Under the pieces are notes generated by a model. It saw only the letters and a list, made by a program, of their open reading frames with translations. It did not search any database and was not told the DNA's origin. A program made the translations under genes and the position numbers. Shown piece after piece: positions 1 through 8,336 of a stretch of 64,000 nucleotides of DNA. The stretch is from Rhodococcus jostii RHA1 (lineage in GTDB: Bacteria; Actinomycetota; Actinomycetes; Mycobacteriales; Mycobacteriaceae), in assembly GCF_000014565.1 (NCBI RefSeq), contig NC_008270.1, positions 124,001-188,000 of the forward strand, given 5' to 3'. The stretch's first letter is position 1; each line of letters begins with the position of its first letter.

Positions 1-341
1 AGGAGATCACCAAGAGGGTCATGTTGACGTTCGGTCCGGGTGGTCTCTTCGAAATGGACGACGGCGAGAACTGGTCGAACTGCACCACGGTCAACCGTGG
101 AGTCGCGACGAGGCGGCAGCTGCTGCACTACGGTTCGGGGATCAACCGTCGGATCGACAACCATCCGATCCTGCCCGGCACCGTGTACCGGGGCCAGTAC
201 AACGACTCAAACCAGCGCCTTTTTTACCAGCGTTGGGTGGATCTGATGGAGACGAAGAGTCTGAAGGATTTGCCGCAACGCCCGGAGCCTCGCATGGCGT
301 CGCGTGAGACGCGCGAACTCACTGGCGTTTCCGCTATCTGA
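1..341 (+). CDS. etbAa1: Rieske aromatic-ring dioxygenase alpha subunit, C-terminal part (copy 1, cut by window edge)
   Basis: This is the last ~113 residues of a ring-hydroxylating dioxygenase large subunit. The reading frame is open from the window edge and ends in TGA at 339-341. It is identical at protein level to the end of the complete alpha subunit at 6966-8336, and only one base difference was seen in the overlap (position 29). The Rieske centre and the HxxxxH iron ligands lie outside the window. Together with the beta subunit it would dihydroxylate an alkylbenzene or biphenyl ring at the expense of NADH through a ferredoxin. The etb assignment rests on the gene order and on recall of duplicated etbAaAb genes in Rhodococcus; bphA- or ipbA-type substrates are equally possible. 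Confidence 0.85.
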   Translation, partial: EITKRVMLTFGPGGLFEMDDGENWSNCTTVNRGVATRRQLLHYGSGINRRIDNHPILPGTVYRGQYNDSNQRLFYQRWVDLMETKSLKDLPQRPEPRMASRETRELTGVSAI

Positions 342-363
342 CACAGGGAAGGAAGGGCGAGTT

Positions 364-912
364 ATGACATCGACCGCGGCGATCAACGACGTGGCGACAC
401 GTCCGTCGTTGGCACTCATCAGTGAACTTGAGCAGACGCTCTATCGCGAGGCCCGATTGCTTGATCAAGAACGCCACGACGAGTGGATGGCGATGCTGGC
501 CGAGGATCTGTTCTATTACATGCCGGGAGTCCAGACGCGATATCGTAACGACACCACGGATACGGTCAACGATTTGTCGCGTATGGCCTACTACAACGAT
601 GACCTCGACATGATCTTCACTCGCGTGGAACGGCTGAAGACCGGCACCGCATGGTCGGAAGATCCACCCACGCGTTACCAGCACCTCATCACCAACATCG
701 AGGTTGAACTCACCGATCGTCCCAACGAATACAGGGTCTATTCCAACTTTTTCGCGTTCCGTAGCCGCAACGAGAGGGATGAAGACAGGCCGCTGGTGGG
801 CAGTCGGGAAGACACCTGGCGTCACAAGGACGGCGACTATCTCCTCGTGAAGCGGATCATCACACCCAAATGGAACACGCTGCTCAGCAAGAACCTCAAC
901 ATCTTCCTCTGA
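364..912 (+). CDS. etbAb1: Aromatic-ring dioxygenase beta (small) subunit, copy 1
   Basis: This 182-residue small subunit belongs to the ring-hydroxylating dioxygenase beta family (NTF2-like fold), which supports assembly of the alpha3beta3 hexamer and has no cofactor. The ATG at 364 follows an AGGAAGG-type ribosome binding site and lies 22 bases after the alpha stop; an in-frame ATG at 304 lies inside the alpha gene and is rejected. Typical beta-family features are visible: the acidic N-terminal helix, a DLFYYMPGVQTRYRN segment and the conserved C-terminal NTLLSKNLNIFL. The sequence is duplicated exactly at 8359-8907. It belongs to the etbAa-Ab-C transcription unit, separated from etbC by a strong hairpin. 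Confidence 0.92.
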   Translation: MTSTAAINDVATRPSLALISELEQTLYREARLLDQERHDEWMAMLAEDLFYYMPGVQTRYRNDTTDTVNDLSRMAYYNDDLDMIFTRVERLKTGTAWSEDPPTRYQHLITNIEVELTDRPNEYRVYSNFFAFRSRNERDEDRPLVGSREDTWRHKDGDYLLVKRIITPKWNTLLSKNLNIFL

Positions 913-917
913 GCATT

Positions 918-950
918 CGGGCATACCGGCTGGCCAAGCCGGTATGCCCG
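918..950. terminator. Intercistronic hairpin between dioxygenase beta gene and etbC
   Basis: CGGGCATACCGGC at 918-930 is perfectly complementary to GCCGGTATGCCCG at 938-950, with a 7-base spacer. It starts six bases after the beta-subunit stop and ends just before the ribosome binding site of etbC. There is no T-run, so it could be a partial terminator, an mRNA-stabilising stem or a processing site. The second dioxygenase copy lacks it because everything from ~8911 on has been replaced. Confidence 0.6.
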
Positions 951-971
951 GATGCGGGAAAGGAGTAACCA

Positions 972-1889
972 ATGGCAAAAGTGACCGAACTCGGCTATCT
1001 TGGACTATCCGTATCCAATCTCGACGCCTGGCGAGACTATGCCGCCGGAATCATGGGCATGCAGGTCGTCGACGACGGCGAGGACGACCGCATCTATCTC
1101 CGGATGGACAGGTGGCACCACCGAATCGTGCTGCACGCGGACGGCAGCGACGATCTCGCCTACATCGGCTGGCGCGTGGCGGGCCCAGTGGAACTCGACG
1201 AACTCGCCGAGCAACTGAAGAACGCCGGTATCCCCTTCGAGGTCGCCTCCGACGCCGACGCGGCCGAGCGACGCGTGCTTGGCCTGGTCAAATTGCATGA
1301 TCCAGGCGGCAACCCGACGGAGATCTTCTATGGTCCCCAAGTGGACACCTCCTCCCCGTTTCACCCCGGACGGCCGATGTTCGGCAAGTTCGTCACCGAA
1401 GGCCAGGGACTCGGCCACATAATCATTCGCGAGGACGACGTGGAAGAGGCGACTCGCTTCTACCGACTGCTCGGACTGGAGGGTGCGGTCGAGTACAAAT
1501 TCGCGCTACCCAACGGCGCGGTTGGGACCCCGGTCTTCATGCACTGCAACGATCGGCACCACTCCCTTGCCTTCGGGGTCGGTCCGATGGACAAGCGCAT
1601 CAACCACCTGATGATCGAATACACCCACCTCGATGACCTCGGCTACGCACACGATCTAGTACGGCAGCAAAAGATCGACGTGACCCTGCAAATCGGCAAA
1701 CACTCCAACGACGAAGCACTCACGTTCTACTGCGCCAACCCATCCGGCTGGCTGTGGGAACCAGGCTGGGGCTCCCGCCCCGCACCAGCCCAGCAGGAAC
1801 ACTACCTACGCGACATCTTCGGTCACGACAACGAGGTTGAAGGCTATGGCCTGGACATCCCCCTCAAAGGCCTCGACATCCCCGCATAA
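972..1889 (+). CDS. etbC: Extradiol catechol dioxygenase (2,3-dihydroxybiphenyl 1,2-dioxygenase type)
   Basis: This 305-residue type I (vicinal oxygen chelate) extradiol dioxygenase has two tandem glyoxalase-like domains, about residues 5-120 and 143-265. Candidate Fe(II) ligands are His149 (GLGHI), His212 (NHLMIEY) and Glu263 (WLWEPGW), matching the spacing of BphC enzymes; His197 in RHHSLAF is the likely acid-base residue. It would cleave the catechol made by the ring dioxygenase and dihydrodiol dehydrogenase, giving a meta-cleavage dienoate for the next gene. ATG 972 follows AAAGGAG. The length matches the bicyclic-type BphC family. Its 3' end reappears as a scar at 8912-8962. No dihydrodiol dehydrogenase (bphB) was found in the window. 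Confidence 0.93.
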   Translation: MAKVTELGYLGLSVSNLDAWRDYAAGIMGMQVVDDGEDDRIYLRMDRWHHRIVLHADGSDDLAYIGWRVAGPVELDELAEQLKNAGIPFEVASDADAAERRVLGLVKLHDPGGNPTEIFYGPQVDTSSPFHPGRPMFGKFVTEGQGLGHIIIREDDVEEATRFYRLLGLEGAVEYKFALPNGAVGTPVFMHCNDRHHSLAFGVGPMDKRINHLMIEYTHLDDLGYAHDLVRQQKIDVTLQIGKHSNDEALTFYCANPSGWLWEPGWGSRPAPAQQEHYLRDIFGHDNEVEGYGLDIPLKGLDIPA

Positions 1890-2009
1890 AGAAGCAGGTG
1901 GGCGGTGGGGAGGGTGACCGCAAGAGGTGGGGCCCCTTCGATTGGATCGCCCGCCACGCTTCGGGCGTAACGGTAAGAAATGTCGTATCGAATCTTGTAG
2001 GAGAAGATA

Positions 2010-2867
2010 ATGGCGAAGACTGTCGAAATCATCGAGAAGCGTTTCCCGTCTGGCACCTTGGCCTCGCATGCGCTCGTTGCGGGGGATCCTCAGTCGCCGG
2101 CAGTTGTGCTGTTGCACGGCGCCGGGCCAGGCGCCCACGCGGCGTCCAACTGGCGGCCTATCATTCCCGACCTTGCTGAGAATTTCTTTGTCGTGGCGCC
2201 GGATCTGATCGGTTTCGGCCAGTCCGAGTATCCCGAAACGTATCCCGGCCACATCATGTCTTGGGTAGGGATGCGCGTCGAGCAGATCCTGGGCTTGATG
2301 AACCATTTTGGGATCGAGAAGTCGCACATAGTCGGTAACTCGATGGGTGGCGCAGTCACTTTGCAGCTCGTGGTCGAGGCGCCCGAACGCTTTGACAAGG
2401 TGGCACTGATGGGCTCAGTCGGCGCTCCCATGAACGCCCGGCCGCCGGAACTGGCCCGTCTTCTGGCGTTCTATGCAGATCCGCGCCTGACCCCCTACCG
2501 CGAGCTCATCCACAGCTTCGTCTACGATCCCGAGAACTTTCCCGGCATGGAGGAGATCGTCAAGAGTCGTTTCGAGGTCGCGAATGATCCGGAGGTCCGA
2601 CGTATCCAAGAGGTCATGTTCGAATCGATGAAAGCCGGCATGGAAAGCCTGGTGATACCACCCGCCACCCTCGGTCGACTGCCACATGATGTCCTGGTTT
2701 TTCACGGGCGTCAGGATCGTATCGTCCCCCTCGACACGAGCCTGTACCTCACCAAGCATCTGAAGCACGCGGAGTTGGTCGTACTTGACCGTTGCGGGCA
2801 TTGGGCGCAGCTCGAACGCTGGGACGCGATGGGCCCAATGTTGATGGAACATTTCCGCGCGGCATAG
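2010..2867 (+). CDS. bphD: Meta-cleavage product C-C hydrolase (BphD type)
   Basis: This 285-residue alpha/beta hydrolase of the 2-hydroxy-6-oxo-dienoate hydrolase family cleaves the ring-fission product into 2-hydroxypenta-2,4-dienoate and a carboxylic acid. The nucleophile elbow is GNSMGG with Ser111; Asp236 (GRQDR) and His264 (CGHW) complete the triad, and HGAGPGAHA at 36-44 is the oxyanion-loop motif of this subfamily. ATG 2010 follows AGGAG. It lies 120 bases after etbC and 50 bases before the hydratase in the same direction. A second, divergent hydrolase of the same family lies at 9450-10274. Confidence 0.93.
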   Translation: MAKTVEIIEKRFPSGTLASHALVAGDPQSPAVVLLHGAGPGAHAASNWRPIIPDLAENFFVVAPDLIGFGQSEYPETYPGHIMSWVGMRVEQILGLMNHFGIEKSHIVGNSMGGAVTLQLVVEAPERFDKVALMGSVGAPMNARPPELARLLAFYADPRLTPYRELIHSFVYDPENFPGMEEIVKSRFEVANDPEVRRIQEVMFESMKAGMESLVIPPATLGRLPHDVLVFHGRQDRIVPLDTSLYLTKHLKHAELVVLDRCGHWAQLERWDAMGPMLMEHFRAA

Positions 2868-2917
2868 TAACCGCATGGGTGAGGTAGGGATCGAGAAAGC
2901 GTTGCCAGGAGGTTGGG

Positions 2918-3721
2918 ATGCTTGACGAACAGACGATCAATGAGCTCGCTGCGGAGCTATACCGGGCGGAAGCCGAGCGGGTTCAGATTGAGCAGTTCTC
3001 CCAGCGCTTCCCCGGCATGACAATCGATGACGGCTACCAGGTCAGCAGGGCTTGGGAAGCTTTGAAGCGCAAGGACGGCCGCACCGTGCTCGGTCACAAG
3101 ATTGGCCTGACATCGCGTGCCATGCAACAGGCGGCCGGGATCCGCGAACCCGACTATGGGACCTTGCTGGACGACATGTTCTTCGCCGAAGGGGACGATG
3201 TGCCGTTCAGGAGGTTCATCGCGCCCAAGGTGGAGGTTGAACTTGCCTTCGTGCTCGGTCGCTCGCTGAAAGGGCCTGGTGTCACGATATTCGACGTACT
3301 GGAGGCGACCGATTTCGTCGTGCCTGCTGCAGAGATCATTGACGCGCGGATCCAGCGCGTCAGTGAGATTACGAAATCGCGCCGGAAAGTCGAAGACACG
3401 ATCGCGGACAATGCGGCGAGCGCCGGGGTCGTGGTGAGCGGGCGGCCGGTGCGGCCGGATGCATTCGACCTGCGATGGGTCGGTGCGGTGCTCAGCAAGA
3501 ATGCAATGGTTGAGGAGACTGGCATCGCGGCTGGCGTCCTCAACCATCCTGCCAATGGCATAGTCTGGCTGGTGAAAAGGCTTGCGCGATGGGGCGAAGG
3601 CATCGAGGCCGGAGAGATCGTGCTCGGTGGGTCGTTCACTAGGCCAGTCGAGGCCGGACCGGGCGATGTGTTTCACGCCGACTATGGACCGCTCGGCTCG
3701 TTCTCATTTCGTTTCGGTTAG
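2918..3721 (+). CDS. bphE: 2-hydroxypenta-2,4-dienoate hydratase
   Basis: This 267-residue member of the MhpD/BphE family (fumarylacetoacetase-like fold) hydrates 2-hydroxypentadienoate to 4-hydroxy-2-oxovalerate, the second step of the lower meta pathway. The metal-site segment [11 protein letters not shown] is visible at about residues 106-116, and the [11 protein letters not shown] segment near residue 60 is typical of the family. ATG 2918 follows a strong AGGAGG. The aldolase gene begins 11 bases after its stop, so the two are probably cotranscribed and translated together. Confidence 0.93.
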   Translation: MLDEQTINELAAELYRAEAERVQIEQFSQRFPGMTIDDGYQVSRAWEALKRKDGRTVLGHKIGLTSRAMQQAAGIREPDYGTLLDDMFFAEGDDVPFRRFIAPKVEVELAFVLGRSLKGPGVTIFDVLEATDFVVPAAEIIDARIQRVSEITKSRRKVEDTIADNAASAGVVVSGRPVRPDAFDLRWVGAVLSKNAMVEETGIAAGVLNHPANGIVWLVKRLARWGEGIEAGEIVLGGSFTRPVEAGPGDVFHADYGPLGSFSFRFG

Positions 3722-3732
3722 GGCGATCGATC

Positions 3733-4509
3733 ATGCAAAGTCCGATCAACTCCTTCAAGAAGGCGCTTGCTGAGGGCCGCACGCAAATCGGGTTCTGGCT
3801 CGCCTTAGGTGACGCCTATAGCGCCGAGGTCTGCGCGGGGGCGGGTTTCGATTGGCTGCTGATAGACGGTGAACACGCGCCTCAAGACTTGCGCTCTGTA
3901 CTTGCGCAGTTGCAGGTGATCGGCGCCTATCGTGACTGCCACGCGGCGGTGCGGGTCCCGTCCGCGGATACCACGGTGATCAAGCAATACCTTGATCTGG
4001 GCGCGCAAAGCCTCCTGGTGCCGATGGTCGACACTGCGGATGAGGCAGCAGCGGTCGTGCGCGCTTGCCGTTATCCCCCGGGGGGCATTCGCGGCGTGGG
4101 TGGCGCACGGGCGAGCCGTTGGGGTCGCTATCCCCGATATCTCCATGAGGCCGACGAACAGGTTTGCGTGGTCGTCCAGGCGGAAACCGCGCTAGCACTC
4201 AGCAATCTTGAGGCGATCGCCGAGGTCGATGGTATCGACGGGGTCTTCATCGGCACTGCCGATCTCGCCGCCTCACTGGGGTTCCCGGGCAATCCTGCGC
4301 ATCCGGAGGTGCAGGACGCGATACTGGACGCCCTGCAGCGGGTTCGTGCGGCTGGTAAAGCTCCTGGAGTCCTCACGCCCGTCGAGGATCTGGCTCAGAA
4401 ATATCTCGCGCATGGCGCTGTTTTCGTCGCGGTCGGCATCGACACCCACCTGCTGGCGAAGCAGACAAGCGCACTTGCCGCGCGCTTCGCCCAGGTGGCG
4501 TATTCGTGA
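3733..4509 (+). CDS. bphF: Class II 4-hydroxy-2-oxovalerate-type aldolase (HpcH/HpaI family)
   Basis: This 258-residue TIM-barrel aldolase of the HpcH/HpaI family cleaves a 4-hydroxy-2-oxo acid into pyruvate and an aldehyde. The residues expected from HpaI are present: His48 (IDGEHAP), Arg74, Glu151 (VQAE) and Asp177 (GTADLAA), the last two being metal ligands. This metal-dependent type differs from the BphI/DmpG aldolases that channel acetaldehyde to a partner dehydrogenase, and no acetaldehyde dehydrogenase gene follows. The ribosome binding site is weak, consistent with coupling to bphE 11 bases upstream. In Rhodococcus loci a gene of this type is called bphF. Confidence 0.9.
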   Translation: MQSPINSFKKALAEGRTQIGFWLALGDAYSAEVCAGAGFDWLLIDGEHAPQDLRSVLAQLQVIGAYRDCHAAVRVPSADTTVIKQYLDLGAQSLLVPMVDTADEAAAVVRACRYPPGGIRGVGGARASRWGRYPRYLHEADEQVCVVVQAETALALSNLEAIAEVDGIDGVFIGTADLAASLGFPGNPAHPEVQDAILDALQRVRAAGKAPGVLTPVEDLAQKYLAHGAVFVAVGIDTHLLAKQTSALAARFAQVAYS

Positions 4510-4610
4510 CCCTGCAAGAACATCAAGACTTCGCGCCCAGTTTATTCGATGTGAAGCCGGGCACCCGCGCCGGTACTTATTACGGATATTCGGGGTTGTG
4601 CCCAACACAC
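4506..4610 (+). pseudogene. Possible N-terminal relic of another Rieske oxygenase
   Basis: A short frame starting GTG 4506, overlapping the aldolase stop, reads [20 protein letters not shown] and then AGTYYGYSG. The PGT-x-AG-x-Y pattern resembles the N-terminus of several Rieske oxygenase large subunits (PGTPAGxYLRRFW). No oxygenase sequence continues it, so it may be a truncated gene start, or a short leader peptide or chance frame. Confidence 0.25.
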
Positions 4611-4653
4611 AGACGGTTACAGCAGCGAGCGGCACTAGGGAAAGGACACGGTG

Positions 4654-5058
4654 ATGTCGACAAAGTCCAACGAAATGGTGGTCCGAGGCGCTATCGACGC
4701 CATCACCCGGGGTGACTGGGACGCTCTCGGCGAGTTCATCGCCGCCGACAATGTTACCCACTTCCCCGGACTCAGCCCGTTGGCAGGAGACCATCAGGGC
4801 ATCGGCGCCCTGCAACGGCGAATAGTCGAACTTACCGGCAGTGGCACGGAGATCGACGTGCAGGACGTGTTGGCCTCCGATGATCACGCCGTTGGCATTT
4901 ACCGCCTGCGCGCGCACCGCGACGGAAAGAGCATCGAATGGCAGCACGTGAACGTGTATCAGATCCGGGACGGCAAGATCGTTGAGGTCTGGCAGCACCC
5001 GTTCGAGCAGGACCTTGTCGATGACTTCTTCTCGCAGGAGTCTGGAGAGAACACGTGA
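4654..5058 (+). CDS. SnoaL-like (NTF2-fold) protein
   Basis: This 134-residue protein has the SnoaL/NTF2-like layout: helical start (MVVRGAIDAITRGDWDALGEFI), then a strand-rich half containing HFPGLSPLAGDHQGI and ending WQHPFEQDLVDDFF. Such proteins are often small isomerases, cyclases or binding proteins, and the sequence does not fix the reaction. ATG 4654 lies 8 bases after AAAGGA; a GTG at 4651 is an alternative. Its stop overlaps the start of the LLM oxidoreductase by four bases (GTGA), so the two are translationally coupled and probably act together. Confidence 0.8.
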   Translation: MSTKSNEMVVRGAIDAITRGDWDALGEFIAADNVTHFPGLSPLAGDHQGIGALQRRIVELTGSGTEIDVQDVLASDDHAVGIYRLRAHRDGKSIEWQHVNVYQIRDGKIVEVWQHPFEQDLVDDFFSQESGENT

Positions 5059-5906
5059 AATTCGGAGTGGCGATGGTTCCCACTGATTTCTCGATCGGCG
5101 TGATGGAATTGGGGCGAGCCACGGAAGAACGAGAATTTGAGTCGTTGTTCCTCCCCGAACATACCCACATCCCCGCTTCTCGGCGCACTCCGTGGCCGGC
5201 GGGCGGCGAGCTACCGGAAGAGTACCGGCGCACACTCGACCCCTTTGTGGCGTTGGGCGCGGTCGCCGCAACCACTCGATCCTTACTGTTGGGCACCGGC
5301 GTCTGCCTTGTTGTGGAACGCGATCCGATCACCCTCGCCAAGGAGGTCGCAAGCCTCGATCGCCTCTCGGGCGGGCGAGTGCTCTTCGGCGTCGGCGCCG
5401 GTTGGAACCACGAGGAGATGAGAAACCACGGCACCGACCCGACGCTTCGTTGGAAGCTGTTGCGTGAACGCGTTCTCGCAATGAAACAAATCTGGATACA
5501 GGATGTGGCCGAGTTCCACGGGGAGTTTGTGGACTTCGATGCCCTGTGGCAATGGCCCAAGCCGATCCAAACGCCTCACCCGCCCGTTCTCATTGCGGGC
5601 AACGGACCGAGGGTACTGGAGAGGGTGGTCGAATTCGGGGACGCATGGCTCACGATGCCCAAAGAGGAACCGCACGTGCTCGGGCGGAGGATCGGCGAGC
5701 TGCAAGATTTGGCCACCAGGCGGGGGCGCGGACCGGTACCGGTCACGGTTTTCGGTGCACCTCCCGACCCGGACGCCCTCGAGATCTACGCAGAATCAGG
5801 CGTATCCCGCTGCCTCTTTTGGCTGCCCTCAGCGCCGGCGGCTGAGGTCCTGCCTATCCTTGACCGCCTTGCCATCCTGGCAGGCAAGTTTCCTGATGAC
5901 GTTTGA
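5055..5906 (+). CDS. LLM-class F420-dependent oxidoreductase
   Basis: This 283-residue luciferase-like monooxygenase-fold protein resembles the F420-dependent subgroup common in actinobacteria. Visible family segments are the N-terminal strand FGVAMVPTDF, FLPEHTHIP near residue 35, GVGAGWNHEEM near residue 116 and PVLIAGNGPRVLERV in the C-terminal half. It probably uses F420 or FMN for an oxidation or reduction. GTG 5055 overlaps the preceding stop. It follows the lower meta-pathway genes and precedes an IS1380 relic, so its role in aromatic catabolism is only positional inference. Confidence 0.85.
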   Translation: MKFGVAMVPTDFSIGVMELGRATEEREFESLFLPEHTHIPASRRTPWPAGGELPEEYRRTLDPFVALGAVAATTRSLLLGTGVCLVVERDPITLAKEVASLDRLSGGRVLFGVGAGWNHEEMRNHGTDPTLRWKLLRERVLAMKQIWIQDVAEFHGEFVDFDALWQWPKPIQTPHPPVLIAGNGPRVLERVVEFGDAWLTMPKEEPHVLGRRIGELQDLATRRGRGPVPVTVFGAPPDPDALEIYAESGVSRCLFWLPSAPAAEVLPILDRLAILAGKFPDDV

Positions 5907-5939
5907 TGTGCCGACCAACGCAAGATGACGGCTTTGGCG

Positions 5940-6450
5940 AGCCCGACATCAGTGGGCAGTTTCGAGATCCGGAAGCTGACCGCGACGGGAATTCGTCAGA
6001 ATGCCACTCAACCGTAGTCCTTCGTGACCGGTGAAGCGTCGTTGGGCACCGGGGTGAGGTCGTGCCTCGCGGACGATCAAGGCCATCCCTGCAGGCCAGG
6101 ACGAGAGACCGAGCATTCCGATCAGCTCCGCCACCCAGGCACCGTCTCGGACACGTCCGTCGGTGTCATAGGCCGGGGTCCACACATCGTCCGGGATCAT
6201 CGCGGCCTTCGCGATCATGGTCGAGCTCGAACCCGACCGAGTACGACATGCGCCGCTTCGTCAGATATTCGATCAACGTATGCGTACCACCGGCACCGTC
6301 CGCCCTGACCAGCACCTTCCTCCCGGCGAGACAGTCCGCCTCGAATGGCAGCTGTGCCAGAGCGTCCTGTAGGACCGCAATTGTGGTCGGCGGCCGTATT
6401 GGATCCGGCGTTTCCCGGGGCACAACAGCATTGCCCAGGCTCCCCGCTGC
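5940..6450 (-). pseudogene. IS1380-family transposase relic
   Basis: On the minus strand, broken frames carry recognisable IS1380 transposase segments: PGNAGSNTAADH, then GRKVLVRADGAGGTHTLIEY, KRRMSYSVGFELD, and SSWPAGMALIVREARPHPGA. Frame changes separate them and both ends are missing. A better preserved relative lies at 61315-64000. The relic sits between the two dioxygenase copies and may mark the rearrangement that separated them. Confidence 0.8.
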
Positions 6451-6451
6451 C

Positions 6452-6513
6452 TAATCCGAAAATGAGGTGACCGTGCCGACACCAGCGGCAAGGGCACCTC
6501 AATTTTCGGATTA
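6452..6513. repeat. 62-bp inverted-repeat element at the broken edge of the IS1380 relic
   Basis: TAATCCGAAAATGAGGTG at 6452-6469 is matched in inverted orientation by CACCTCAATTTTCGGATTA at 6495-6513, with one extra T. It forms a long near-perfect stem around a ~25-base centre and lies exactly where IS1380 similarity stops. It could be two abutting ends of a lost element, a small non-autonomous element, or a bidirectional terminator. The sequence from 6514 to ~6790 holds no recognisable gene. Confidence 0.55.
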
Positions 6514-6789
6514 GCTCGTTGTCGTCGGCGAACGCATGTGATGACCAATCCGGGCGCGAAAACGACTGGCCTGCAAAAGCCCCCGCTGCACGGGTTCGGT
6601 CGGAGCCGGATCTGATTGGCATTGTTCCGCTTTCGTCTGCGAGCTCGTCGCGTGGACTCAGATGCTTGGCACTGCCCGAGCGCCCGGCGCGGTGGTGGGA
6701 GCCGAGACGGCTTCGCTTGAGGATCTTCTCAATAGCGAGCCGGATCACCACCGCCGAATCCACGACCGGAAACTACCAATCCGAAACCG

Positions 6790-6965
6790 GTCAGGCCCGC
6801 ACGCGGGACTCAAGAAAGAGTGAGGTACACCACTATTTTCCGTAGTTTCCCCGGATGCCGGAGAGCGTGGGCCAGTTGTTTAGTAGGAGCACAGAGGAAC
6901 GCATCCGCGGGCGAGATAAGACCATTTGCCGTGCTGGCTAGAGCGAGCGAAGGATGGAGTGGAGC
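6790..6965 (+). promoter_or_regulatory. Probable promoter region of the second dioxygenase operon
   Basis: This non-coding stretch directly precedes the complete alpha-subunit gene and is the only plausible place for its promoter, because the IS1380 relic lies upstream. No confident -35/-10 pair was found. In related Rhodococcus loci such promoters are activated by the BphS/BphT two-component system; a large BphS-type kinase is encoded downstream at 12080. Confidence 0.35.
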
Positions 6966-8336
6966 ATGTTGAGGTCTGAGCGTTTCAGTCCTGGGGAAGA
7001 TTTTGGTCAGTTTGTCAATCTGCGGGATGGGTGGATTGATCGGAATATCTTCAGCGATCCGGATATTTATCAGGAAGAGCTTCACCGGATCTTTGCTCGG
7101 TCGTGGAACTTTGTTGCGCATGAGAGCCAGTTGCCGAACGCCGGAGACTTCCTGACGACGTATATGGGTGAAGACGCGGTTATCGTTTCGCGTCACAGGG
7201 ATAATTCCATTCGGGTGTTCGCGAATTCTTGTCCGCATCGCGGTAACAAGGTTTGTTTCGCGGATGCGGGTAATACCCGTCGATTCGTGTGCAACTATCA
7301 CGGGTGGTCGTTCGACAATGCGGGTGAGCTCTCGGGAATGTGGGCAGAGCAGGCCTATGACGAGGGTGACATCGACAAGTCGCAGACGAAGATGATGCCG
7401 GTTGCGCAGGTGGCCAGCTACAAGGGCTTGGTGTTCGCGACGTTTGACCCGGACGCGCCGAGCCTGGAGAACTGGTTGGGTGACTTCCGCTGGTATCTCG
7501 ATATGATTTTGGACAACGAGGAGGGCGGAACCGAGTTTGTCGGTGGCTGCATCAAGTCGGAATTCAGTGCCAATTGGAAGTTCGGCGTGGAGAACTTCAT
7601 CGGCGACGCCTATCACGCCGGCTGGACCCATGATTCCGGTACCCGAGCCACCACCGGTGGGGCTCCCTTCCCCGAAATCGATATGGAAACCTCCTACCAC
7701 GCCAGCATCAACGGTCACGGCTGGGAATTTGGGACGGAGGGTGTGGGCGATATCGGCTTGCTCGGGTCGCCGGAAGTGATGGACTACTACAACAAGATTC
7801 GACCGAAGATGGCCGAACGTCTCGGCGAGATGCGCTCGAAGATCTTCGGGTCGGTCGCTTCGTGCTCGCTCTTTCCCAACATTTCTTTTCTGCCTGGCAT
7901 CTCAACATTTAGGGTTTGGCTTCCCAAGGGGCCGGAGGCGTTCGAACTGCGCACCTGGGTCCTCGTCAATAAGGCGATGCCGGACGAACTGAAGCAGGAG
8001 ATCACCAAGAGGGTCATGTTGACCTTCGGTCCGGGTGGTCTCTTCGAAATGGACGACGGCGAGAACTGGTCGAACTGCACCACGGTCAACCGTGGAGTCG
8101 CGACGAGGCGGCAGCTGCTGCACTACGGTTCGGGGATCAACCGTCGGATCGACAACCATCCGATCCTGCCCGGCACCGTGTACCGGGGCCAGTACAACGA
8201 CTCAAACCAGCGCCTTTTTTACCAGCGTTGGGTGGATCTGATGGAGACGAAGAGTCTGAAGGATTTGCCGCAACGCCCGGAGCCTCGCATGGCGTCGCGT
8301 GAGACGCGCGAACTCACTGGCGTTTCCGCTATCTGA
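6966..8336 (+). CDS. etbAa2: Aromatic-ring dioxygenase alpha subunit, complete copy 2
   Basis: This 456-residue ring-hydroxylating dioxygenase large subunit is complete. The Rieske [2Fe-2S] motif is CPH-x15-FVCNYHGW, with Cys89, His91, Cys109 and His112. The catalytic domain has the DAYHAGWTH iron-ligand motif with His217 and His222; the third ligand (Asp) is expected further on. The protein resembles biphenyl, ethylbenzene and isopropylbenzene dioxygenases. ATG 6966 has GGAG six bases upstream and is preferred over ATG 6954, which lacks a spaced ribosome binding site. Bases 7996-8336 repeat 1-341. It forms an operon with the beta subunit, ferredoxin and hydrolase; no ferredoxin reductase gene is present. 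Confidence 0.93.
   Translation: MLRSERFSPGEDFGQFVNLRDGWIDRNIFSDPDIYQEELHRIFARSWNFVAHESQLPNAGDFLTTYMGEDAVIVSRHRDNSIRVFANSCPHRGNKVCFADAGNTRRFVCNYHGWSFDNAGELSGMWAEQAYDEGDIDKSQTKMMPVAQVASYKGLVFATFDPDAPSLENWLGDFRWYLDMILDNEEGGTEFVGGCIKSEFSANWKFGVENFIGDAYHAGWTHDSGTRATTGGAPFPEIDMETSYHASINGHGWEFGTEGVGDIGLLGSPEVMDYYNKIRPKMAERLGEMRSKIFGSVASCSLFPNISFLPGISTFRVWLPKGPEAFELRTWVLVNKAMPDELKQEITKRVMLTFGPGGLFEMDDGENWSNCTTVNRGVATRRQLLHYGSGINRRIDNHPILPGTVYRGQYNDSNQRLFYQRWVDLMETKSLKDLPQRPEPRMASRETRELTGVSAI

Larger units (their letters stand above)
1..915 (+). repeat. Direct repeat, copy 1: dioxygenase alpha 3' end plus beta gene
   Basis: Bases 1-915 match 7996-8910 with one seen difference (G at 29 versus C at 8024). 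The repeat continues off the window at its left end. The two copies are in direct orientation, 7995 bases apart, so homologous recombination could delete or amplify the 8-kb segment between them. Confidence 0.95.
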
